Shown here: positions 26,592 through 34,274 of the stretch, in pieces
Layout: every line of letters starts with the position of its first letter
Position numbering within the stretch: position 1 is the stretch's first letter
Source: a virus
Direction: 5' to 3' (one strand)
Length of the DNA stretch: 64,000 nt
IMG/VR virus record: IMGVR_UViG_3300028862_000012
Span: 62,001 to 126,000 of that record
Program-made: the position numbers and the translations under genes
Notes under the pieces: generated by a model
Seen by the model: only the letters and a program-made list of their open reading frames with translations
Databases searched by the model: none
Told to the model about the DNA's origin: nothing

Positions 26592-27956
26592 ATGGAAAAA
26601 GCAATGTCTCGAAAGGATCTGTTTAAAAAACTTAAAGCAGAAAAAGAAGAAGCAAACACCAATTTTCAGGGTTTTGAAAATCCTGAATATGTAGCACTAT
26701 CAGACGATGAATATCGTTTAATTAGGCTCATGGGAAATGAGTTGCAGTCAAAGGATCACTGTCCTACTGATGCACATTTATTCAAGACTATTTTTATTAA
26801 GGGTGATGATGGAAAGAAGATGAAAACTATTCTTAATCCAGACAGGGATCATCCATTTAATAAGATGGTATACTTTTTAGGTAAGGGTAAATGGATTGAT
26901 GATGAAAATACTGGAAAGAAAAAGAAAGTCTATGATCACGAGGGAAGCCCGTCTCTTGCTATCATGAATAGTAATTATCATGATGATGGCCCGTATCCTC
27001 AGTCATGGGACTCTCCGCAGAAGTATGTAGCTATTAATTGTATTGATCGTATGGATGATTGGTGTAAAACTAATAATCATACTAAGGTACTGATTCACAG
27101 TGTAAATGTTGATGGTGATAAAGTTTATCCTGAAATTGGAATTAAAAAGACCTTGTATGATATAATTTGGGAACAACTTTGTACCGAATATGAATTACAT
27201 TTTGAAGATTTTGATATTGCAGTAAAGCGTATTCCAACTTCAAAGGATAAGTCTAAAAAGCAGACTGTTTACTTTAAGGCTGTTCGTGCTGATCGTGCTG
27301 AAAAGGATTTGATTGAGTTTGGCAATAAGATTGGTGTTGACTATGCCTCTCGAATTGTAGCTGAAGGCGCTCCGACCGACGCTGAGTATGCATATGAACA
27401 GTATAACTTTGAAACAATGCCTTGCTTTCTGCCTACTTCTGCAAAACGTTTATATAATCACATTAAGAACTTTGTGAAGAAAGTTGATACAGAGTTTGGT
27501 TCCGATTATGTAGGCGATTTTACCGCTTATATTGAAAAAGAAGAAGCAGAGCGTAAGATTTTTTGGGCAGAGTATAAGAAAGCTCATGCAACAGAAGAAT
27601 CAGAAGATAAAGTAACTAAGCCAGCAAGCAAGGAAACTACTTCAAAAGAAACTACTGTTTCTAAGGAGTCTGTTCGCCGGTCTGTTGTGAAAAAGGAAGA
27701 GCCAAAGAAGGAAGAGCCAGCTTTTGATACTTCAGAGCTTGATCCTGAAATTTATACTGGTATTAGTAAAATGTCTGATGAAGATAAGGCACTGATTATT
27801 GGTGTAGATGAGGATTCAGGAGAGCTTAAATTCCGTGCTGACTGCCAGCTTGTAGAGTGTGCTAATAATAATGGCCCTGATGATGAAGAAGGCTGTCACT
27901 TTATGACTCCTTCTACTTATACTATTTGCCCATATTGTGCCGCCGAGTTTCAGTAA
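26592..27956 (+). CDS. gp32-like single-stranded DNA-binding protein
   Basis: The ATG at 26592 is chosen because AAAGGA lies 8 bases upstream; the longer frame begins at a GTG right after the promoter element. The 454-residue product has a core with VAINCIDRMDDWCKTNNHTK (about 145-164), a pattern shared by large phage ssDNA-binding proteins, then a charged Ser/Thr/Lys linker (about 320-365), an acidic segment and a C-terminal Cys cluster (CQLVEC ... CHFM ... CPYC) that may bind zinc. Codon use is richer in G and C than in neighbours, as expected for an abundant protein. It coats ssDNA during replication and recombination. Confidence 0.6.
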   Translation: MEKAMSRKDLFKKLKAEKEEANTNFQGFENPEYVALSDDEYRLIRLMGNELQSKDHCPTDAHLFKTIFIKGDDGKKMKTILNPDRDHPFNKMVYFLGKGKWIDDENTGKKKKVYDHEGSPSLAIMNSNYHDDGPYPQSWDSPQKYVAINCIDRMDDWCKTNNHTKVLIHSVNVDGDKVYPEIGIKKTLYDIIWEQLCTEYELHFEDFDIAVKRIPTSKDKSKKQTVYFKAVRADRAEKDLIEFGNKIGVDYASRIVAEGAPTDAEYAYEQYNFETMPCFLPTSAKRLYNHIKNFVKKVDTEFGSDYVGDFTAYIEKEEAERKIFWAEYKKAHATEESEDKVTKPASKETTSKETTVSKESVRRSVVKKEEPKKEEPAFDTSELDPEIYTGISKMSDEDKALIIGVDEDSGELKFRADCQLVECANNNGPDDEEGCHFMTPSTYTICPYCAAEFQ

Positions 27957-27965
27957 TTAAAAAAT

Positions 27966-28020
27966 AATAGTTATTAAAAAAAGCAGAGTCAGCGATGATT
28001 CTGCTTTTTTTATAACTATT
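27966..28020 (+). terminator. Terminator hairpin extended by the promoter element
   Basis: Core stem AAAAAAAGCAGA / TCTGCTTTTTTT (27976-28011), closing the ssDNA-binding gene. The arms extend outward: AATAGTTATT on the left can pair, with one bulge, with ATAACTATT on the right, which is the next promoter element. Confidence 0.85.
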
Positions 28021-28025
28021 ATATA
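28013..28025 (+). promoter_or_regulatory. 13-base phage promoter element TAACTATTATATA
   Basis: Forms the outer right arm of the preceding terminator and lies 26 bases before the ATG at 28052. Confidence 0.65.
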
Positions 28026-28051
28026 AGATTATATTAAAGGAATATCTTTTT

Positions 28052-28510
28052 ATGGAAATAATTTTAGCAGAGGGTCAAGAAGTTGTAAGTAAAGAAGGAA
28101 AAGTTTATTTAACTGAAAAAGGTGATAAAATAGAAGAAAATATTTTTAATGATGATAAAGAAATACTTTCCACATTAAAAGAAAGAACTATTGCATTAGT
28201 TAAATATATAGAGCATCTTGTTAAAACGGGAATAGATATTCATAAAGTTAAGTATGAAGAAGACAAAGATTTTATAGATTTTTATTTTGTAGATGGTTAT
28301 GGTAATGATTTATGGGTTACTTATGCTTTTAAGAAAAGTAAAGCTTCAATTAAAGTTGATTACTATTATAAGCCCTATGATAGCTTGTCAGGTGGTTTAT
28401 GTAATGAAGCTGTTTCTTTAAGTACTGAAGATATAGGATGGGAATATATTTCAGATAAAGTTATAGACTATTTAGCAACCAGTATTTACAAACAAACAAA
28501 GAAGGTATAG
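28052..28510 (+). CDS. Unknown protein with the EGQExV...GKVYLxEKGD module
   Basis: A 152-residue protein. Residues 6-27 (AEGQEVVSKEGKVYLTEKGD) match residues about 234-255 of the next gene product, so the two share a module. The rest is alpha/beta with many Tyr and Asp. An AAAGGAAT ribosome-binding site. It is first in the head unit; presumably a virion or head-assembly protein. Confidence 0.45.
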   Translation: MEIILAEGQEVVSKEGKVYLTEKGDKIEENIFNDDKEILSTLKERTIALVKYIEHLVKTGIDIHKVKYEEDKDFIDFYFVDGYGNDLWVTYAFKKSKASIKVDYYYKPYDSLSGGLCNEAVSLSTEDIGWEYISDKVIDYLATSIYKQTKKV

Positions 28511-28513
28511 AGC

Positions 28514-29716
28514 ATGAGTAAGTTTAATGAAGGGCCGGGAGCAGGATATACAGTTAAAGTAGAAAAGTTTTATGGAAAGTTTGAAACAAGTATTAAACGT
28601 GTTTTCATAAATAAGCATCAGATTATAGCTGATATAGTTCAGACCTCTCATAATTTTGAGTTTGATGCTACTTGGTCAGGATATGATTGGTCAGGTGAAG
28701 AAAAAGATATTAAGGGTGAAGAGTTTAATTTAGAGTGTGCAGTAGAAATATTAACAGATAAATATAATATAAATGAGACTATTGATTTATTTATAGAATT
28801 ATTTAAGGATATGAATGTATATGATAATTTTACTGATTACTGTTTAAAGAATAGAATTGATATTAATAATCTCACTATAGAAGATATCATTGATCGATAC
28901 TTAGATATGAACCCTCACTTTCTATTAGAAAAAGATTTTAAAGATTTTGTTGAATATAATAGTAAAAATATTGATCTTGATTTAGTTCAATTAGTAGATT
29001 ACGAAGAGATGATTGGTGGTGGATATAGTCATGTAGACATGAAACAACTTTCTGCTGATGCTCATGATATGGAACGACAAGCTGACTACGAGTATGCAGT
29101 TATGTGGGGTAATGCCTTTTTACTTAAAAGTAAAAAATTAAATGATCTAGTAGATGACAGTTATAATGCTAAAGATAATTATGATGAATCTATTGAAATA
29201 GCTGAAGGTCAGGAACTTGTAGGTAATGATGGTAAGGTTTATTTATCAGAGAAAGGCGATATAATAAAGCAAGGAAAAGTAGTTAAAGAATATTTATCGA
29301 ATAACTATTCTGATGAAGAATTTTTGGTAGGATATTATACTTCAGGTGATAAATATTATAAGGAATATTTTAAGGATAAAAAGCATAGAGGATATAGCTA
29401 TAGTACAGACAGTGGTGGTGGTGGAATAGAATCTGATAATGATTTATATGCAGATATAGTTAGTACTGTCTTTTTTAGTAGTTATATGTCTAAAATAAAC
29501 TATAAAAAAACGGAAGGAACTATTTTAAAAAATAAAGAAGTAGCCATGTTCTATGATCCAAAGGGAAGCTGGAAAAAGTTTCAGATTTTTTCTTTAGATG
29601 ATGAACGATATCTGCATAACAAAGATATTCTGGATGTAGTAGAACTAGACTTAGACTTTAACTCTATTATGAAAACTTGTTATGCCTATTTAGATTCTAA
29701 AGGTGCAAAATATTAA
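28514..29716 (+). CDS. Unknown two-part protein, possible head protein
   Basis: A 400-residue protein, 3 bases after the previous gene. The N-terminal 225 residues are alpha/beta with acidic helices. After a YDES site (about 226-229) follows AEGQELVGNDGKVYLSEKGD, the same module as in the preceding protein. The YDES site resembles the x-E-S sites of head proteins in this phage and could be a prohead protease cleavage point releasing the C-terminal half; this is inference. No enzymatic motif seen. Confidence 0.4.
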   Translation: MSKFNEGPGAGYTVKVEKFYGKFETSIKRVFINKHQIIADIVQTSHNFEFDATWSGYDWSGEEKDIKGEEFNLECAVEILTDKYNINETIDLFIELFKDMNVYDNFTDYCLKNRIDINNLTIEDIIDRYLDMNPHFLLEKDFKDFVEYNSKNIDLDLVQLVDYEEMIGGGYSHVDMKQLSADAHDMERQADYEYAVMWGNAFLLKSKKLNDLVDDSYNAKDNYDESIEIAEGQELVGNDGKVYLSEKGDIIKQGKVVKEYLSNNYSDEEFLVGYYTSGDKYYKEYFKDKKHRGYSYSTDSGGGGIESDNDLYADIVSTVFFSSYMSKINYKKTEGTILKNKEVAMFYDPKGSWKKFQIFSLDDERYLHNKDILDVVELDLDFNSIMKTCYAYLDSKGAKY

Positions 29717-29737
29717 AATAGATTAAAACTTTTATAT

Positions 29738-29766
29738 AATCCTGCCAGAAATGGCGGGATTTTTCA
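29738..29766 (+). terminator. Rho-independent terminator
   Basis: AATCCTGCC / GGCGGGATT stem (one T-G pair) with a 6-base loop and T run, just before the next promoter element. Confidence 0.85.
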
Positions 29767-29770
29767 TTTA

Positions 29771-29783
29771 TAACTATTAGAAT
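29771..29783 (+). promoter_or_regulatory. 13-base phage promoter element TAACTATTAGAAT
   Basis: Directly after a terminator and 26 bases before the ATG at 29810. The next base is A. Confidence 0.6.
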
Positions 29784-29809
29784 ATCTAAATATTAAAAGG
29801 AAACTATTT

Positions 29810-30031
29810 ATGCTGTATGATTTTAAGTGTTCTAAGTGTAAGCATATCACTATTCTAAATCAGTCAATAAAAGAAACATTGCCAAAGGTTGTACCTTGTG
29901 AAAAATGCAATGCTGATGCTTTGTATGATTGGAGCAAATTAAAAGATAATATTATTATTCCCGATAAGTTTAAGGCATTAGGTGATTATCAAAAAATAGA
30001 TTGGAATAAACATGATAAAGAAATCTGGTAA
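29810..30031 (+). CDS. FmdB-type small zinc-ribbon protein
   Basis: A 73-residue protein beginning MLYDFKCSKCKH with a second CEKC near residue 30, the pattern of the short FmdB/CxxC zinc-ribbon family. Role unknown; such proteins often sit near phage head genes. An AAAAGGAAA ribosome-binding site; its own promoter element upstream and another before the portal gene make it a single-gene unit. Confidence 0.6.
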   Translation: MLYDFKCSKCKHITILNQSIKETLPKVVPCEKCNADALYDWSKLKDNIIIPDKFKALGDYQKIDWNKHDKEIW

Positions 30032-30051
30032 AGTAAAAAGTATTTACAATA

Positions 30052-30064
30052 TAACTATTACTTT
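30052..30064 (+). promoter_or_regulatory. 13-base phage promoter element TAACTATTACTTT
   Basis: Lies 12 bases before the portal ATG, followed by A and by a TAGGAAT ribosome-binding site. Confidence 0.6.
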
Positions 30065-30076
30065 ATAGGAATTACT

Positions 30077-31975
30077 ATGACAAAAGAAGAACGTAATCTT
30101 AAAAAATTACAAAAGTATTTTAGAATATATAAAGATAAAGATAAGAATACTGTATCAATGGGTAAGGTTACTTATCCAAAAGATAAAGTAGATAAAGACG
30201 GACATATTAATATTGATGACATAACAATAAAACCTATTGAAATGCCGTCAGATGTTCGTAAAGCTTATAATTATTTTCGTTCAGATTACTTTAGTATTTC
30301 TCATAACAAAAAAGATAGATTTGATAGGTATCTTGATCTTGATTTTATGACAAAAAATGAAGGACTCATGGGTACTGCTTGTCAAATTTATGCTGACGAA
30401 ACAGTTCAGTGCGATGAACAAAATAGAGTTATTGTAATAAATGCTCGAAAAAAAGAGATAGAGAAAAATTTTTATGAATGGTTTAATGATGTAGGTTTTA
30501 CTAAAAATCTTTTACATGACATTGCATGGAATGTTACTTTATATGGTGATAGTTTTTTAATAAACTCAATTGATTTAAATAATGGTGGAGTAACAGAAGT
30601 AGTTCCTATTTCTGTTTATAATGTTTATGATCGTATGGAGTTCAATAGTGTAAAAATAAAAGAGTTTATGAAGAATAGTGGTTATATGTCAAACTTTGCC
30701 TCATTCTTAGGAAAAAATAACTCTTTTAAAGATTTATATAATATGATGACTAAAAGCGGACATGAAGATTATGCAAGTTCTTTTAAAAGTTATTTATTTG
30801 GATACAATATAAATGATGACTATATGTTACCTCCTTGGATGGTAACTCATTTTAGATTATATACTACTGATGATGTTTTTCATCCGTTTGGTATGCCTAT
30901 TTTTATTAAAAGTATAGCTCGATATAAAAGTTTCAAAACTACAGAGCTATTAATGGATATGGCTCGTGTTGCTACATTTCCTAAAGAAATTTATAAGATA
31001 GCAACAGTACCGGGAATGACATTAGTAGAAATATTTAATCGTGTTAATATGGTTCGTGAGCAGTTTTTAAATATAACTAAAGATACTCGCAATCCCGATG
31101 AACTTTCAGTAGGTGAACCTATATTTACTGTTGATGGTTTGTTTGAATATGAGCTTATTCAGACTGATATTGATATTGACAAGATATCTGATTATGAAAA
31201 AAAGCGCGAAGACTTAATTATAAGTACAGGAATTCCAGAAGGTTATCTTATTCTTTCTGATAGAAGCTCCTTTGGTCAATCTGGAAAGTCGTTAATTCAG
31301 CAATCAAAACTCTTTGGTAGACGTGTATATACAATTCAGACTGCAATGCTTGAAGAGATAAGTAATTTATATCGTGTTCATTTACTTATTTCAGGTCAAT
31401 ATGATTTGGAAGCTACTGATTTTGAATTATCTATGAACTTTCCAGTAACAGAAGAAACTGACGAAAAAATAGAAAGTCAAAAGAATTCATTAGAATTAGC
31501 TAGTGATCTTGTTGCTAAAATAACTGAATTAATGGGATTAGATGCTGATGAACACCTTCCATTAGATGTAATAAAAGATATTTATTCTAAGTATTCTTTC
31601 TTAGATGATAATCGCTTAGATGGTTGGATAAAGTCTATAGAAAAATCGAGAGTTGAAAAAGATAAACAAAGTACAGAAAGTAGCGATTCCAATGCAGAGT
31701 TTAATTTTGAAGAAAGAAAGTTAAAAGAAAAAAAGATTAGAGAAAAAATAAAAGAAAGAATGTTATCAGAAGATATGATACGAGAAACATTTTTTAATGT
31801 TAAAAAACAAAACTCTTATAATGAAGGAATTTATTCTGGTAGACATTTTTATACAAGTTGGAGCAGAGGTGATAGAATGTTTGAAGAAAGCTTAACTTTA
31901 TTGAAAAAAGATATGGTTTCAAGACGCTTAAAAGAAAGAAATATACAGAGTGATCAAAAGGAATTAGAGTTTTAA
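30077..31975 (+). CDS. Portal protein (T4 gp20-like)
   Basis: A 632-residue protein. It has the portal layout: an N-terminal helical region, DLDFMTKNEGLMGTACQIYA (near 93-112), WNVTLYGDSFLIN (near 153), the PPWMVTHFRL segment, and FGMPIFIKSIARYKSFKTTE (near 277-296), which marks the wing-to-stem transition, then a charged helical C-terminus. It forms the dodecameric ring through which DNA is packaged. It is followed, after an inserted homing-type gene, by protease, scaffold and capsid genes, the usual order. Confidence 0.75.
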   Translation: MTKEERNLKKLQKYFRIYKDKDKNTVSMGKVTYPKDKVDKDGHINIDDITIKPIEMPSDVRKAYNYFRSDYFSISHNKKDRFDRYLDLDFMTKNEGLMGTACQIYADETVQCDEQNRVIVINARKKEIEKNFYEWFNDVGFTKNLLHDIAWNVTLYGDSFLINSIDLNNGGVTEVVPISVYNVYDRMEFNSVKIKEFMKNSGYMSNFASFLGKNNSFKDLYNMMTKSGHEDYASSFKSYLFGYNINDDYMLPPWMVTHFRLYTTDDVFHPFGMPIFIKSIARYKSFKTTELLMDMARVATFPKEIYKIATVPGMTLVEIFNRVNMVREQFLNITKDTRNPDELSVGEPIFTVDGLFEYELIQTDIDIDKISDYEKKREDLIISTGIPEGYLILSDRSSFGQSGKSLIQQSKLFGRRVYTIQTAMLEEISNLYRVHLLISGQYDLEATDFELSMNFPVTEETDEKIESQKNSLELASDLVAKITELMGLDADEHLPLDVIKDIYSKYSFLDDNRLDGWIKSIEKSRVEKDKQSTESSDSNAEFNFEERKLKEKKIREKIKERMLSEDMIRETFFNVKKQNSYNEGIYSGRHFYTSWSRGDRMFEESLTLLKKDMVSRRLKERNIQSDQKELEF

Positions 31976-31978
31976 TTA

Positions 31979-32007
31979 TTGACATAAAGATTAAAAAAAG
32001 GTATCAT
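31979..32007 (+). promoter_or_regulatory. Sigma-70-type promoter, TTGACA-N17-TATCAT
   Basis: It starts 3 bases after the portal stop and lies directly before the homing-type gene (ATG 32013). A start 6-7 bases after the -10 would fall at or inside the ATG, so the mRNA may be leaderless. Confidence 0.7.
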
Positions 32008-32012
32008 ATTTA

Positions 32013-34214
32013 ATGATTAAAAAAGGACAAACATTAAAATTATCTTTAGCTACTTTATCAAGGCATAAAAAGCGATATGAGGTTTTAGGTTATAATATAA
32101 ATAAGATTAAGGAAGATAATCCTAATATCCCACTAAATGATATTTACTTAGATATTCCTGCTGAGTTCATACACTCTTCTGGATCTGATTTACCTTTATA
32201 TATGATTTGTGATTTTTGTAATCAGGAATATGAAACTACTTGGAGAAAATATACTAAACTACCGCAAGGGAAGGATGCATGTAATTCTTGTAAAGAATTA
32301 AAAAGAACAAATACTTGTATAGAAAAATATGGAGTAACTAATGTTTTTCAAGAGTTTTCTGTTAAAGAAAAAAGTAAAATAACTTGTTTAGAAAAATATG
32401 GTGTTGAACATGCTATTCAAAATAAAGAAATAATGAATAAAGCAGAAAATAATAAAAAAGTATCTAATAAGAAAAAATATGGTGTTGAGAGTGTATTTAG
32501 CTTATCTTCAGTACAACAAAAATCAAAAGAAACTAATTTAGAAAGATATGGATGTGAATATTCCTGTCAAAATAAAGATATAATAGCTAAAAGATGTCTT
32601 ACAGTAAAAGAAAAATATTCTGATCCTGTTGAGATTAAGAAGGTTTCAGACAAGTTAAAAAATACTATGATGAAAAGATATGGATATACTTCTGCTTTAA
32701 AAAATCCTGAAATATTAGCTAAGAAAACACAAACTATGTTTGATTTATATGGAGAAATAGGCTCTGAAGCAAGAAAAGAATTAGAAGAAAAACGAAAACA
32801 ATCGAATATAGAAAAATATGGTGTAGAGTATCTGCTTCAAAATAAAGAACTTGGAGAAAAAGCAAAGGTAAATAGAAAAGCTTATCTTATGAAAGAGTAT
32901 GGAGTAACTAATAATCTTATTATACCAGAAGTAAAAGAAAAAATAAAGCAAAAGAATATAGAAAAATATGGTGTAGACAGTCCTTTTAAGCTTCCTACTT
33001 TTCAAGAAAAGATTAGACAAATAAATATATTAAAATATGGCACTCCCTATCCTATGCAAAATTCAGAAGTGCGAAGAAAAGTATTTAAGCATAAAGGAAA
33101 GTCAGTACCTGAGTCTAAGTTTGAAGAGATGTTAAAAAATAGAGGCTTTATTTATAAATATGAACTTAATACAAATGGAAAATGCTTTGATTTTACTATT
33201 TATAATATAGATATGACAATAAATACAATTGTAGAAATTGATGGCGAATATAATCATGGACTAAAAAATGATTCAGATGGTTTTCATGTTCATGGAGAAA
33301 AAGATTGTGAACGATTTCAAAAAGTCCCAGATGGAGTTAAATATATAGTATGTAATTCCCTTAACATAGAAGAAGGTTTTTCACAGTTATGCTCAAACTT
33401 TGATGTCAATTATAGTGCTTGGATAAAAGAAATAATTGATGCATGTAATGTTGATTTTCCATATCCTGAATATTCTATTGAGCGTATGAAAAAAGAATAT
33501 AATAAATTAGCTGTTGCAGATTATAAACATAATTCATATGTAGGTCAGTCTATTATTAAGAATTTTCATAAATCAATTTATATTGCTCATGTATCTAATA
33601 AACCGTCCCCAGTTGAAGCTTGGAAGAATTCAGAGTTATTAAAAAAATGTATTGAAAATAGATTTATTTATGCAAACACACTAAGTTCTCAATCTATAGC
33701 TGATGGATTTAATGTTTGTAAAATAGCACCAAAAGTTTCTGTGTTTAGAGCTATTCTAGCGCGCGAGCTAATATTAAAATATTTAAATCAATATGACACA
33801 ATTTTTGATCCTTTTTCTGGATTTAGCGGTCGTATGTTAGGAACAACTTGTTTAAATAAAAAATATATTGGACAAGATATAAACAATACTTTTGTAAAAG
33901 AAAGTAATGAAATCATTAATTTTTTAAACTTAAATGCAAGTGTTTTAGAAAAAGATATTTTTGAAAGCTATGGAGAATATGACTGTTTATTTACTTGTTC
34001 TCCTTATAATTTAAAAGAAACATGGAATAACAGTAATCAAAAAAATCTAAGTTGCGATGAATGGATTGATATATGTTTATCTCATTTTAAATGTAAGTCA
34101 TATTTATTTGTAGTTGATGAAACTATTAAGTATAAAGATTACATTGTAGAGGAAATAAAAAATACAAGCCATTTTGGAAGAAATATAGAAAAAGTTATTC
34201 TTATAAGAAAATAA
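32013..34214 (+). CDS. Homing-endonuclease-like protein fused to a DNA methyltransferase domain
   Basis: A 733-residue protein inserted between portal and protease genes. Residues 1-98: a domain shared with the 38421 gene, ending in a zinc finger (C66, C69, C90, C93). Residues about 100-355: repeated units built on EKYGV...Q..E..EK (about nine copies), known from phage homing-type nucleases as DNA-binding repeats. About 365-440: a PD-(D/E)XK/Vsr-like nuclease candidate (SKFEEML, CFDFTIY, then IVEIDGEYNHG). About 595-733: a SAM-dependent methyltransferase (FDPFSGFSGRMLG motif I, CSPYN motif IV). It has its own early-type promoter. One polypeptide thus seems to carry cutting and protecting activities. 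Confidence 0.6.
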   Translation: MIKKGQTLKLSLATLSRHKKRYEVLGYNINKIKEDNPNIPLNDIYLDIPAEFIHSSGSDLPLYMICDFCNQEYETTWRKYTKLPQGKDACNSCKELKRTNTCIEKYGVTNVFQEFSVKEKSKITCLEKYGVEHAIQNKEIMNKAENNKKVSNKKKYGVESVFSLSSVQQKSKETNLERYGCEYSCQNKDIIAKRCLTVKEKYSDPVEIKKVSDKLKNTMMKRYGYTSALKNPEILAKKTQTMFDLYGEIGSEARKELEEKRKQSNIEKYGVEYLLQNKELGEKAKVNRKAYLMKEYGVTNNLIIPEVKEKIKQKNIEKYGVDSPFKLPTFQEKIRQINILKYGTPYPMQNSEVRRKVFKHKGKSVPESKFEEMLKNRGFIYKYELNTNGKCFDFTIYNIDMTINTIVEIDGEYNHGLKNDSDGFHVHGEKDCERFQKVPDGVKYIVCNSLNIEEGFSQLCSNFDVNYSAWIKEIIDACNVDFPYPEYSIERMKKEYNKLAVADYKHNSYVGQSIIKNFHKSIYIAHVSNKPSPVEAWKNSELLKKCIENRFIYANTLSSQSIADGFNVCKIAPKVSVFRAILARELILKYLNQYDTIFDPFSGFSGRMLGTTCLNKKYIGQDINNTFVKESNEIINFLNLNASVLEKDIFESYGEYDCLFTCSPYNLKETWNNSNQKNLSCDEWIDICLSHFKCKSYLFVVDETIKYKDYIVEEIKNTSHFGRNIEKVILIRK

Positions 34215-34230
34215 TTTATTAAAATTTAAC

Positions 34231-34243
34231 TAACTATTATATT
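34231..34243 (+). promoter_or_regulatory. 13-base phage promoter element TAACTATTATATT
   Basis: 31 bases before the chosen ATG of the protease-scaffold gene (34275). The next base is A. Confidence 0.65.
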
Positions 34244-34274
34244 AAGTATAACTATGTATATAAAAGGCATATCA

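Noticed and set aside
27963-27975. Reverse-strand copy of the promoter core after the ssDNA-binding gene
   Set aside because: No minus-strand gene lies to its left within reach. It is better explained as the left arm pairing with the promoter on the right.
32300-33060. Regular DNA repeats that might look like a CRISPR-type array
   Set aside because: The repeats are translated in one frame (EKYGV...NKE..EK) with a variable period and belong to the homing-type protein; spacers and repeats are not of constant length.
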